DNA of 64,000 nt, taken from positions 434,001 through 498,000 of the forward strand of contig CAVOUB010000003.1 of the NCBI GenBank assembly GCA_963699495.1, in the 5' to 3' direction. The stretch's first letter is position 1. Each line of letters starts with the position of its first letter. Below, piece after piece: positions 53,001 to 63,451 of the stretch. A model generated the notes under the pieces. It ran no database searches, was not told the DNA's origin, and saw nothing but the letters and a program-made list of their open reading frames with translations. The position numbers were made by a program, and so were the translations under genes. This DNA comes from JAIBJN01 sp963699495. GTDB taxonomy: Bacteria > Actinomycetota > Thermoleophilia > Gaiellales > Gaiellaceae.

Positions 53001-53263
53001 CGCGGGCGGCGCGCTCCCAGTCGCGGTCGTCGAAGTCGATCTCGGTGACCGTCGCGCCCCTCGGCGCGGAGCCGGGCGAGGTAGGCGGCCTCGTGCTCGT
53101 CCCCCTTGCGCCGGATGAGGTCAGCGTGCGGGTTGTGCCGGAAGGGCTTCTCGAGCTCGCCGCGAGCGACCGCGACCTGGAGCGTGGTCAGGTGCTCGCA
53201 CGCCAGGAAGGCGTTGAGGTCGGTCGGCGAGAAGCGAAACAGGCGGCCGTCGATCGATTGCAC
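50010..53263 (-). CDS. RecB-like Fe-S nuclease / RNase-H-like / UPF1-type helicase fusion, many frameshifts
   Basis: About 1080 aa after reconstruction, of the TM0106-like class. The N-terminal RecB-type nuclease has FSPTDLNAFLACEHLTTLQ, the catalytic GYEVVDTKLARLAKPQHVLQ, and VDFCGLCDFLALC; the four cysteines suit an iron-sulfur cluster as in AddB and Cas4. The middle RNase_H_2 domain has VWLDLEGDPWFEP and RDYNEEDCVSLYELHQWL. The C-terminal superfamily 1B helicase has VQGPPGSGKTWSGARAAL, TLFVDEGGQFALADAIAVG, LLGDPNQLPQVSQG, VGTVDKFQGQQATVSFF and SRNRLNVAVSRAKCLAYV. About eight single-base surpluses lie between 50985 and 53060. Probable role: DNA processing or phage defence. Confidence 0.82.
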
Positions 53264-53305
53264 ACCTCCATTGTCATCGCAGGAGCCGCACGTTCTTACC
53301 GCGAG

Positions 53306-53995
53306 CTACTCCGGCCAGAGCGGATTGTCATCCAGATGGACGTTGTTCACCTGGAGCCAGTGGCGCGGCTCTTCACCTTCAGGTGCCCACGGACGGCCCA
53401 CGCCGACGCAAAGTAGGACCTCTCTCCTTCGTAGGCGATCCTCCAGAACCTCGACACGACGATCATCAATGGCCTCGGACTCGAGGTTGTAGAGCCGGAG
53501 ATCGGTAAGAGGCAGCGACAACCGTCCCAAGTCTTCGTCGGTCATCACAATGCGAAGCCTTCCGTAGCTCCGATCCACGCTGACGCGGCTCTGAGGTCGA
53601 TAGACCCCGAGAGAGGCAACACCCGTTCCAACCGGCATGGAAGCCGTGCGACCGTCGCGAATCAACGTATCTCCGAAGATCTCCCTCATTGACGGCCTGG
53701 ACAACTCATCAAGGAACCTCCAAAGTCGCGCGGGATCAGCCATCCGAATCATGTACGCGGCCTCCGCGTCGAAGACATGATCCTCGACCTCGGGTGGCGC
53801 CGGACGCGGCCGTGTGGTGCCGATCTCGACGACCGCGCCCACTCGGAACGGCCCTCCGTAATCCGCGGTGAGCTCCCTCGGAAGGCGCTCGTACTCGAGG
53901 ACGGGCCGGATGTGCTGCCCCTCCCGATCCAGTCCCGCGACGCAGACGTGGCCGGAGCGCATGCGAGTGAGGTGATTGACCACGATCTCCATCAC
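53306..53995 (-). CDS. probable dual-OB-domain protein linked to DUF488
   Basis: 229 residues, intact frame. M-EIVVNHLTRMRSGHVCVAG, LDREGQHIRPVLEYERLPRE, then a beta-rich region (GAVVEIGTTRPRPAPPEVED), a helical stretch (PARLWRFLDELSRPSMREIF), and a second beta-rich part (SRVSVDRSYGRLRIVMTDED) ending VGRPWAPEGEEPRHWLQVNN. I believe it belongs to the family named for two OB folds that travels with DUF488 genes; recognition is from memory and moderate. OB folds suggest binding of nucleic acid or nucleotide. It lies 29 bp after the second DUF488 gene and 42 bp before the nuclease-helicase. GTG 53995 or ATG 53992 starts it. Confidence 0.6.
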   Translation of the reverse strand: MMEIVVNHLTRMRSGHVCVAGLDREGQHIRPVLEYERLPRELTADYGGPFRVGAVVEIGTTRPRPAPPEVEDHVFDAEAAYMIRMADPARLWRFLDELSRPSMREIFGDTLIRDGRTASMPVGTGVASLGVYRPQSRVSVDRSYGRLRIVMTDEDLGRLSLPLTDLRLYNLESEAIDDRRVEVLEDRLRRREVLLCVGVGRPWAPEGEEPRHWLQVNNVHLDDNPLWPE

Positions 53996-54024
53996 CCCGT
54001 CTTCGGCGGGGTCAGCGCCTTTCC

Positions 54025-54469
54025 TTACAGATGAACCGGCGAGATGCCGACGTCCGGCCAGACGCGCTGGAGGTACTCGACGATCAGCCGTCGATGACAG
54101 TGCTGCGGGGTGGCCTCGCTGCAGAGGAGGACGCCCGGCCCGGTGAAGAACTCCGGCGTCAGGACGTCCTCGATGCGCCGTTTTCGCATCAGCTCAACGA
54201 ATCCTGCTTCGTAGTCGGACCACGCCCCCTTGTGCTTCTTGAGGCCGTCGAGAAGCTCCTGAGTCGGCGCCAGCCGCGACTCGTGGACGTACTCGACGCC
54301 GCAAAGCGCGCCCAGGAAGTACGCCAGGTCGTCTCGCTTCGCGAATCCCGCGAGCTGTGAGACGTTGTTGAGTCGGACGTCGATCAACCGGCGGACGCCG
54401 GCACGTCCTCAGCCGGCCGAAGAAGTCGCGCGCGGTCGTTTGTGTGAAACCGATCGTGTAGATCTCCAC
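54025..54469 (-). CDS. DUF488 protein (second copy), one frameshift
   Basis: About 147 aa: M/V-EIYTIGFTQTTARDFFGRL then, after one surplus base near 54405, GVRRLIDVRLNNVSQLAGFA, VEYVHESRLAPTQELLDGLK, and VLLCSEATPQHCHRRLIVEY. The CSE-x3-P-x2-CHRR motif and the N-terminal TIGFT and DVR strands define DUF488. The invariant Cys, Glu, Cys and His suggest an active site or metal site. The N-terminus overlaps the 3' end of the first DUF488 gene by about 60 nt, so the two are tightly coupled. Confidence 0.8.
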
Positions 54470-54987
54470 GGCTCCTCCTCGGCGAAGAGCGTCTCCTGGA
54501 ACGCCGCGGGTTCGAGATCGGATTCGGACTGCACTCGCCCGTCCCCGCGAATGTGGTTGACCCGTACACCGCGATGCTGCAGCACACGCGCGACGAGCAG
54601 TCGCCGATGGCAGTCCGTCGGGTCTTCCTCGCTGCACATGATTGCGACTCTCCGAGCTCGACCCTGCGCCTCGAGCGCTTCGATCCCGCCCTTGAAGCCT
54701 GGCGTGGCCGCGACAGCGCCGTAGAGCACGTGCCCTTCGTCGTCATAGAGCGCGTCCCCGTCGGGCCGGCCCCCGAGCTCGGCACCTAGGAACACGTACT
54801 CGATTCCGTGGGTTGCAAGCTCTGCGCCAAGAGCCTCTCGATTGAACTGAGGCGCATACCTTGACCACGGGCTCGAGCGGACATCAACGACGCACTCGAT
54901 CTCGTGGCGTCCCAGGAGCGAGGCGAAGTGGGCGAACGTGTGATTCGAGTGGCCGATAGAGCGGATGCGGATGGGTGGCTCGCTCAC
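54409..54987 (-). CDS. DUF488 protein (first copy)
   Basis: 192 residues as read. IRIRSIGHSNHTFAHFASLL, ECVVDVRSSPWSRYAPQFNR, EYVFLGAELGGRPDGDALYD, and VAIMCSEEDPTDCHRRLLVA, the same CSE and CHRR motif as its neighbour. The C-terminal residues after LFAEEEPW may belong to the overlap with the next gene and not to the fold. The start is GTG at 54987. It lies 40 bp after the DUF262 gene. Biochemical role unknown; the family is often next to defence genes. Confidence 0.82.
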   Translation of the reverse strand: MSEPPIRIRSIGHSNHTFAHFASLLGRHEIECVVDVRSSPWSRYAPQFNREALGAELATHGIEYVFLGAELGGRPDGDALYDDEGHVLYGAVAATPGFKGGIEALEAQGRARRVAIMCSEEDPTDCHRRLLVARVLQHRGVRVNHIRGDGRVQSESDLEPAAFQETLFAEEEPWRSTRSVSHKRPRATSSAG

Positions 54988-55027
54988 GCAGTCATCCTTG
55001 CGTACCTAGCGGACGCCGCCGACCCGT

Positions 55028-56975
55028 TCACGCAGCCTCAGCCTCGAGCACTTCGCTCTCCAAGTACACCTTCAACGCCTCTACCGTCGTGAAGAAGCGG
55101 AATCCATGCTCGGCGGCGATGCGCCCGACCTCCGCTGGCTCATTTAGGAGCAATGCGACAGGCTCAGTCAGCTCGAGCTGCACACCCTCCGGCCAGGCAA
55201 GGTCGAAGATCGCGAGGGCCTCTCCTCCCTCGGCTTCGACCAGCTCGAAGTTCTCGATGCCCTCCGCGAGCCCGCGCTCTCGGAGCCACTCCTGACACGC
55301 GGCAAGGATGCGCGACTCATCGTCCTCTGCGGTCTCGACCACCACGGGCTGAGCCTCGTCGCCCACGACGGGTGAGCCCGCCGTGAACTCGGGCGCCATG
55401 CCACCAGCAAGCTCGTCGAGGAAGCGGTTGGACGCCTCGGCCAGAAGTCTCCGCCGCTCGGCCAAGAACTCGCCGTAGTTCTCGATCCTCCAGAGTTCCG
55501 GATCCATCGGTATCCAGTGCGTCGCGAGAACCCCCGGATGACGCTCCTCGTAACTTGGGATGTACTCGACGGGGTCGCGGTTCGTGACTTCGAGGTTCGT
55601 CGCCTTCGTGAGGAATGTGAAGTTCGCAAGGGCGTTCACCTCAGGTGTCGAGTGCCCGGCCTTGTACAGAAGGTTCTTCGGGAAGATGTGGTGGAGCTCG
55701 AGTCCGGCGAGCTTACCGAGCAGCTCGTTGCGAAGCGGAACTCCAGTGCCCCAGTCCCTCACGTCGTTGACCCGGGAGAGGAGATAGAGGAGTGGGTAGA
55801 AGCGAGCGCCGCGGCTCCACGCACGGAAGTCGTCCGGGGATACTCGAAGGTCGCCTCTGCTCTGACGGAGGAGCCCGATCAGGCGATCGAGCGGGTCACC
55901 GTCGCCCTGAAGTGCGTTCAGATCGGCGTTCAGAACGCTTTCCGTTGAGCCCGCGTACCGTCCCCAAAGGAAACTGTTCACGTACCAGTAGAGGAACTTG
56001 TCGCGCTCGGCCCGACCCGAAAGCTTGAACCCACGTTCATCGAGATACCGCGCCATAAGCGGAAACGCGGCGTAGCCACCGAGCACTCGCTGATGGTCGA
56101 GCCCAAGGCGTCCGGACACGAGATTGAGGAGTTCGTTGACAGCGCGGTCTGCCCGAGCGAGTCCGTCCTGAAAGGTCTTCCCGTCGACGTCTGCGAGGTA
56201 GGAAAACTCGGCGCGACCGGTGACGATCGCGTTGACGTTGCGGAGCAGCCAGTCGAGGCTGAACGAGAACCCGGCGTCGCGCCACGCGTCCATTCGCTGC
56301 TTCATCTGGTCGCGGGCGTCCGGCCAAGACGCGCAGATACGGGCAAGCGCCAGGTCGCCCTTCGAGAGCTTCGTGCCGCCTGAGTTGACGCGGTTGAAGA
56401 TCTCGACCACGACATCCGTCGTCATCTCCTCGCCCGTCACCTCCTCGACGAGAAGGTCGACCTCGAGGATCCCCCGCAAGCGACCGATGCGCGTCGCAAG
56501 AACCATAGGGCTGAGCGGGATCTCCACTCCCGTCGAGCGCCGTCATGACGGCCTCGTCTCCACCGGGCTGCATCGCCGTCGTCACGTCGATCCAGAGTGG
56601 ATCGTCCCTCATCTTCACGGGTTGGAAAAACTCGAAGGTCTCCTCGGCGAGATGGAAGCGGAGCCCTGTGAAGGCATCGACGTTCCCCTCAAAGAAGCGA
56701 GGCGGCTGGCCGCGAATGATCCCGTAGAGACTTGTCATCCGCTGTTGGCCGTCGAGAAGCAGAGAGACATATCCGGGCTGAAGGGCGCCGTCTCCCCGCG
56801 CGTCAGCGGTCTCGGTCTTCGTCAGCCAGGTCATCAAGCCGCCGACGGGGTAACGCCGGTAGAGCGAATGCATCAGACCGCGCACCTGAGCTCGGTTCCA
56901 GACGTATCCACGCTGGAACTCGGGGAGCGCCATCGCTCCCTCGTCGATCTTGTCGAGCACCGTGGTGACCTTCAC
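55028..56975 (-). CDS. DUF262-DUF1524 endonuclease (GmrSD-like), one frameshift
   Basis: About 649 aa. The N-terminal DUF262 (ParB/Srx-like NTPase) has LDKIDEGAMALPEFQRGYVW and the signature SLLLDGQQRMTSLYGI. The centre has EIFNRVNSGGTKLSKGDLAL. The DUF1524 HNH domain has GKLAGLELHHIFPKNLLYKA and NALANFTFLTKATNLEVTNR. GmrSD proteins cleave DNA with modified bases (type IV restriction); related DUF262 proteins act in other defence systems. A surplus base at about 56527 separates TALDG from VEIPLSPMVLATRI. A C-terminal extension of about 120 residues of unknown fold follows the HNH. It begins 31 bp after hsdR. Confidence 0.88.
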
Positions 56976-57006
56976 TTGACTCCCTTCCGATCCATTCGTG
57001 CTTCGT

Positions 57007-60000
57007 TCAAGCGACGTCCGCCTCAGGCGGCTCGTACGTCACAGCAAACACCGTGTCGGTCAGCCACTTGCGGAACGACTCGTTGTCGCTGAACTGCTTG
57101 AAGAGCTCGGTGTCGTCCTTGAGCAGCGCGTTCATCACCCGTCCGAGCGCCTTGTCGTGCTCGATGCGGGCGTTCTGCTTGTCGCTGTTCTGCTGCGCGT
57201 TCTGGTAGGCCGGGATCGGCGGCGACCTTCTGCCGGGATCTCCTCGCTGATGAGCCGGCCGATGCGGTCGGCGTCCGTCCAGTCGATGTTGCCGAACTGC
57301 TCGTTGAACGTCTTGAGGATGTTGCGAGAGGCGGTCGAGCTCCGGCTCGGGCATTGCGCCGCCGCCGCTCGTCGGCACCGGCTCGATCTCGGCGTCCTCG
57401 TCGGCCAGCTGGATCTTCATCGCCGCCTGCTTCTCGACGCGGTAGCTGTCCATGTCGATCGTCTCGAGGATGCCCTTCGAGAGGTCCTCCTCCTTCGGCG
57501 CCGGCAGCTTCGGGATGAGGAAGTTCAGGAAGATCGAGAGCTTCTCCCACTCGGCGTTCGTGTACGGCAGGATCGACGCGAGGAAGCCGTAGGTCCGGAC
57601 GAACGCCTTGGCCTTGCCCTTGAAGTCGACCTGCCCGTCCTCGTCGAGCTCCTCGATGTAGGCCGCCACGCAGGCGTCGAGGATGGGTCGAGCTGGTCGC
57701 GGTCGGCGCCGGTCGAGGTAGAGCGCGACGAACTCGATCGACCTGCGCCGCGTCGTAGACCTGGTAGCCGTCGAGGTCGGCCTTCAGGTCGTGCAGCTTG
57801 TTCGGGTCGGTCTCCTCGCTGAGGATCGTCGTGCGGTAGTAGGGCGCGAAGGCGCTGCTCGATCGTGTCGGCGTCGTTCTGGAAGTCGAGCACGAAGACG
57901 TCGTGCTTCTTCGGGTGCGCGCGGTTCAGCCGCGAGAGCGTCTGCACGGCCTTGACGCCGGAGAGCGGCTTGTCGACGTACATCGTGTGCAGCAGCGGCT
58001 CGTCGTAGCCGGTCTGGAACTTGTCGGCGCAGACGAGGAAGCGGTACGGGTCCTCCCGGATCTGCTCGGCGATCTTGCTCGACGGGAAGCCGTTGAGCGA
58101 CGCCTCGGTGACCTGCTTGCCCTCGTACTCGTGCTCACCCGAGAAGGCGACGATCGCCCGGTACGGGCTCTTGCGCTCTTCGAGGTAGGCGCTGATCGCG
58201 TGGAAGTACTGGATCGCCCGCTCGATGCTGCTGCATGACGACCATCGCGCGCGCCTCGCCCGCCGATCTTGTTCAGCGCGAGCACCTGCTCGTGGAAGTG
58301 GTCGACCATGATCTCGGCCTTCACGCGGATCGCGTGGTCGTGGCTCTCGACGTAGCGCGCGCAGCTTCTTGCGCGCGCGCTTGGCGTCGAACTCGGGGTC
58401 GCTCTCGACCGTCTTGACGAGCCGGTAGTAGCTGTCGACCGGCGTGTAGCTCGCGAGCACGTCGAGGATGAAGCCCTCCTGGATCGCCTGCTTCATCGTG
58501 TAGCTGTGGAACGGCCGGTGCTTCGTCTCGCCGCCCTCGGGTGAACGGCTCGCCGAAGATCTCGAGCGTCTTGTTCTTCGGGCGTCGCGGTGAAGGCGAA
58601 GTAGCTGGCGTTCGGCAGCATCTTGCGCGACTCCATGAGCCGGTTGATCGCGTCCTCGATCGTCTCGTCCTCGTCCGTCGCCGCCGTCCTCGGCGAGCGC
58701 CTGGTTCATCGCGGCGGTGCGCCTTGCCGCCCTGGCTCGAGTGCGCCTCGTCGATGACGATCGCGAAGTTCCGGCTCGCGGTGCGTCGTCGCCGATCTCG
58801 TCGAGGATGAACGGGAACTTCTGGACCGTCGAGATGATGATCTTCTTGCCGCCCTCGATGAACTCGCGCAGCTCGCCGCGAGCGCTCGGGACGGCGCCGA
58901 CCGTCGCGCCGACCTGCGCGAACTGCTTGATCGTGTCGCGGATCTGCTTGTCGAGGATGCGGCGGTCGGTGACGACGATGATCGAGTCGAAGACGCGGCC
59001 TCGCCGTCGTGCTCGAGGCCGATCAGCTGGTGCGCCAGCCAGGCGATCGAGTTCGACTTGCCGCTGCCCGCCGAGTGCTGGATCAGGTAGCGCCGCCCGG
59101 CGCCGTGCTCGCCGGCGTCGGCGAGCAGCTTCCGGACGACGTCGAGCTGGTGGTAGCGCGGGAAGATCTGCGTCGAGCTGCTTCTTGCCGGTCTTCTCGT
59201 CCTTGACGTCGACGACCTGCGCGTAGTTCTCGAGGATGTCGGTGAGCCCGTGCGGCGTCAGGATCTGCTTCCAGAGGTAGTCGGTCTTGAGGCCGTCCGG
59301 GTTCGGCGGGTTGCCGGCGCCGTCGTTCCAGCCCTGGTTGAACGGCAGGAACCACGACGCCTTGCCCTTCAGGTGCGTGCAGAACCGCACCTCCGGCGTC
59401 GTCGACGGCGAAGTGGACGACGCAGCGCCCGAACTCGAACAGCAGCTCGCGCGGGTCGCGGTCGCGCTTGTACTGCTCGACCGCGTCGTCGACCGTCTGC
59501 TTGGTCAGGCTGTTCTTGAGCTCGAAGGTCGCGACCGGCAGGCCGTTGATGAAGAGGCCGAGGTCGAGCGCGAGCTGCGTCTCGTCCGTGCTGTAGCGCA
59601 GCTGGCGCGTGACGCTGAAGCGGTTGCGCGCGAACAGCTCGACCGCCTTCGCGTTGCCCGGCGACGGCGTGCCGTAGAAGAGGTCGACGTGATGCGGCCC
59701 GTGCTTGATGCCGTTGCCGCAGCACGTCGATGACGCCGCGCTTGGTGATCTCGCCCTGGAGCCGGGCGAGGAACTTCCGGCGCGTCGGGCCGTCGGTGCC
59801 GAGCGCGAGCGCGTCGACGAGGTCCTCGGCTGCGTCGCCGTCGAGGAAGCCACGCAGCTGGACGAGGTCGACGCAGTAGTCGCGGTCGTAGTGCCTGCGG
59901 GTCGCCGAGCAGCCAGCCGGTGCCGCCGGCGACCGGAACGGAGGTCTCGGTGCGCGACGTGCAGGGCGACAGCGTCGATGTGCCCGGTCATCGTCCGGAC

Positions 60001-60042
60001 GATCAGCTCTTCGAGGCCCCGCTCGCTCGTGTCGGTCGTCAT
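57007..60042 (-). CDS. hsdR: type I restriction enzyme, R subunit, many frameshifts
   Basis: HsdR is the translocase and nuclease of type I restriction. Start ATG 60042: MTTDTSERGLEELIVRTMTG. The N-terminal nuclease has LDLGLFINGLPVATFELKNS, with the Asp and ExK of the PD-(D/E)xK fold. Motor motifs: YLIQHSAGSGKSNSIAWLAH, FAIVIDEAHSSQGGK, IVVTDRRILDKQIRDTIKQF, FLVCADKFQTGYDEPLLHTM, VKAVQTLSRLNRAHPKKHDV. The C-terminus ends FAVTYEPPEADVA. Around twenty offsets occur; those worked out (57240, 57326, 58236, 58250, 58365) are each cured by deleting one G or C. It overlaps hsdS as ATGA. Confidence 0.92.
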
Positions 60043-61443
60043 GCCTCGACCGCCTCCAGCTCGTCGACTCCGACTCGTCGACTCAGCTCGTCGTCGGACT
60101 CGTCGAGCGGCTCCGGCTCTTCGTCCTCGTCCGGCAGCCGCGCCGGCGGCCTCGCGCACGTCGAGCTTGCCGGTGACGACGTCGGCGATCAGCCGGGTGC
60201 GGTATTCACGCAGGAGCTCAGCCGATCTCGCGCAGTCGCATCTGACGATGCCGCGTAATGTCGTCATCGGGCTTCGAGAGTAGGCCGTGATTCGCTGTTG
60301 CTCCTCCGGCGGAGGTACGCGACAGCGGATCGGGAGCTTCGTCGTCTGTAGAGTCGCAAGGTCGAGCTCGTGCCATCCGAGACGCTCTCGCATGCTCCGG
60401 CTGGAGGATCGATAGTACTGGAAGCCGCGGCAGCACCCGTCTCGTTCGCAGATGAACCTGAGAAGTCGAGTAGCAGAGCCTGCTGCAGTCTCGCTGATCG
60501 CGGAAGCTGCAGCGTCAGGCCGTCGCAGCGTGCCGACTCTCGCACGACTTCGCGAACCGTAGTCGCTAGCTTGACCGCACGAGTCGTCGCGACTCCGTGG
60601 CAGGGCGCGTGAAAGGTCGATCTCCCTGACGACGGTCCATGAGTCCGTCAGCAGTCGAGATACTGCGCCTCGTCTGTCGCTCGAGTGAGCGCTTCCCGAT
60701 GGACGCTCGTACGTCGCTTAATCGGAGACCTCCCAATGCTCGGGCACGTCGCCGAGCCAGTCCACGCCCGACGGCTTCAGCCGGACGTTGCGGGTCGAGC
60801 CCGCGTGTGACGGCGCGGTGGATCACGGCCTGCTTCTGCTCGTTCAGCAGCGCGATCAGCTTCTGCTTGGCGTGGATCGTAGCGCCGGATCCGCCGGTCG
60901 GCGTGGTCGAGGAAGCGGACAATAACGCCTGTTCGTCAACCGGCGGCACGGACAGAGCTGACAGTCGAAGGCTCGTCGGGACTAGGCGAAGTCGCGCGGA
61001 CCGCTGATGCCTACGATCGAACGCCGACCCAGAACTCGACGCGGCAGTGTTCCGGAGCACGTAGTCGAAGTACCGATGCGCTCAGCATCGTGAGCTCGAG
61101 GACGATAGACACCGCGTAGGCAGGACTTACCGATCAGGGTCTCGACGACGCCGACCGCGCCATCCATGCTCACATCGTGTGTAGCGACGACGTCGCCCGG
61201 TCGTCACGAGCTTGTAGCTCTGCGTTCGAGCTGACATTCGTCGAGCCGTTCCTTCGCGCTTGGCGTTACGATCCCGTCTCGGGATAGACCGAGAGCATCT
61301 CCTCATCGCCGGACAGGACGCTCGTCAACTTCTTGGAGAAGAGCACTTGCCGCGCATGCACTCGCCAGTGCTCTGGCAATGCGCCGATCCACGGCAGCGC
61401 CGGAGTCTTCGTGCGCGCGATACGGTTTCAGACCCTCGATCAT
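60039..61443 (-). CDS. hsdS: type I restriction enzyme, specificity subunit, many frameshifts
   Basis: HsdS carries two target-recognition domains. Start ATG 61443: MIEGLKPYRAHEDSGAA, then after dropping one G, WIGALPEHWRVHARQVLFSK. Further: LLxVY-like MLSVYRDGIVTPSAKERLDE, VSMDGAVGVVETLIGKSCLR, the central coiled segment LIALLNEQKQAVIHRAVTRG, the repeat start KPSGVDWLGDVPEHWEVS, and the tail ELLREYRTRLIADVVTGKLD ending DELEAVEA. The WLGxxPEHW pair, one per half, shows the typical internal repeat. Recognised DNA sequence unknown. No long open frame survives as read. It overlaps hsdM and hsdR as ATGA. Confidence 0.85.
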
Positions 61444-63451
61444 GCGAACGCCTCCGACGATCTCGCTCAACGAGCCCTCCGTCTCGCGCTCGAGCGCGAG
61501 GATGTCCGCTCTGATCTCCTCGAGCGAGCCGCAGTGGCTGCGGCTTGTAGAAGTAGCGCGTGAAGCTGATCTCGTAGCCGATCTTGCTCGCTCGTCGGGT
61601 CGTACCAGGCGTCAGGGGCGTAGGGCAGCACTTCCCGCTCGATGAACGCTTCGATGCCGCCCTCCTCGAGCAGCGGAACCTGCTCGGTGTCGCGCAGGTC
61701 GGGGTCCGGCTCGTACTCGACGACGACGGTCTTCCCGTCGATCTTCGCCTCGAAGAGGCCGCGCAGCGGGTCGGCGTCGCGCCGCGCTTGTGGATCCTTC
61801 CGGATGACCGGCGGGCGCGGCCTCGTCGACGCTCGGCCGTCTCCTTCAGCTCCTTGATCTCCTTCGGCCGAGTAGACGCGGTCCTGCATCGAGCGCCGCG
61901 CAGGCGGAGCGGTCGCTCGACGGTGACCTTCCGGTAGCCGAAGTGCTCGTTCGGGAAGATCTTCGACTGCTCGGTCTCCTCGAAGGCGAGGAACGCGTCG
62001 CGAGATGCGGCTCGATGTCTCGTCGGAAAGCTCGCAGTTCTTCTTGCCGAGGTTCTTGCGCAGCGGCTTGAACCACTCCGTCGCGTCGATCAGCTGGACC
62101 TTGCCCCGGCGGTGCTCCGGCTTGCGGTTGGTGAGCACCCAGATGTAGGTCGCGATGCCGGTGTTGTAGAACATGTTCAGCGGCAGCGCGACGATCGCCT
62201 CGAGCCAGTCGTTCTCGATGATCCAGCGGCGGATGTTGCTCTCGCCCTGGCCCGCGTCGCCGGTGAAGAGCGAGGAGCCGTTGTGCACCTCGGCGATCCG
62301 GCTGCCGAGCTGGCGTGTCGTGCTTCATCTTCGAGACCAGGTTGGCGAGGAAGAGCATCTGGCCGTCGCTCGAGCGGGTGACGAGCGAGTACTCCGGATC
62401 GCCGTCGTGCTCGACGACGAAGCGCGGATCCTGGATGCCGTTCTTGCCGCCCATGCGCTCGAGGTCGCTCTTCCAGCTCTTGCCGTAGGGCGGATTGGAG
62501 AGCATGAAGTCGAACTCGCGGGAGGGGAACGCGTCGTTCGAGAGCGTCGAGTGCTCCGGGCCGCCGACGATGTTGTCCGCCGCCTCGCCCTCGCCCTTGA
62601 GCAGCAGGTCGGCCTTGCAGATCGCGTAGGTCTCGGCGTTGATCTCCTGGCCGTAGAGGTGGATCGAGACTTCCTTGCCGTGTTCGGCGGCGAGGTCGCA
62701 GCAGCGTCTCCTCGGCGACGGTCAGCATGCCGCCGGTGCCGCAGCGCGCCGTCGTAGACCAGGTAGGTGCCGGACTCGATCTCGTCGGCGATCGGGCAGG
62801 AAGATCAGGTTCGCCATGAGCCTGACGACGTCGCGGGGCGTCCAGTGCTCGCCGGCCTCCTCGTTGTTCTCCTCGTTGAAGCGCCGGACCAGCTCCTCGA
62901 AGATCGTGCCCATCGCGTGGTTGTCGAGGCCGGGATGCTTGACGCTCCCGTCGCCGTTCAGCACCGGGTTGGGGCTGAGGTTGATCGACGGGTCGAGGAA
63001 CTTCTCGATCAGCGACGCCGAGCGCGTCGGCCTTCGAGAGCCGCGGGATCTGGTTGCGGAACTCGAACTTCTCGAGGATCTCCTGGACGTTCGGCGAGAA
63101 GCCGTCGAGGTAGGCCTCGAAGTCGGCCGCAGCTGCTGCTGGCTCGTCCGCGACTCGGAGGTCGCGCAGCGTGAACGTCGAGGTGTTGTAGAAGGCCTGG
63201 CCGGCGGCCTCGCGCAGCGGCGCGTCCTGGTTCGCGATGCCGCGCCTCGTCGAGGACTGCCTTCATCTCGAGCACGGCCTGCTTGGTCGGCTCGAGCACG
63301 GCGTCGAGCCGCCGGAGGACCGTCATCGGCAGGATCACGTCGCGGTACTTGCCGCGCACGTAGAGGTCGCGCAGCACGTCGTCGGCGATGCCCCAGATGA
63401 AGCCGACGAGCTGGTTGTGCTGGTCGAGGTCGTCGGGTCCGTGATGGTCAA
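61440..63451 (-). CDS. hsdM: type I DNA methyltransferase, M subunit, many frameshifts
   Basis: HsdM methylates adenine at the site chosen by HsdS. Segments across frames: HNQLVGFIWGIADDVLRDLY, GKYRDVILPMTVLRRLDAVL, HWTPRDVVRLMANLIFLP, the SAM motif YLVYDGACGTGGMLTVAEET, the catalytic MLSNPPYGKSWKSDLERMGG, SLFTGDAGQGESNIRRWIIE, and GYEISFTRYFYKPQPL near the end. A TTG at 63449-63451 is the likely start, overlapping the preceding stop as TTGA; it needs one base corrected at about 63435. The end ATGA overlaps hsdS. Confidence 0.9.

Noticed and set aside
56093..56383. Plus-strand small frames opposite the DUF262 gene
   Set aside because: They are antisense readings of a well-supported protein and show no family motif or ribosome-binding site.
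57007..63451. Calling hsdM, hsdS and hsdR pseudogenes
   Set aside because: Catalytic motifs are intact across frames and the breaks are cured by removing single G or C bases, which fits consensus errors better than decay. Kept as genes with a warning.
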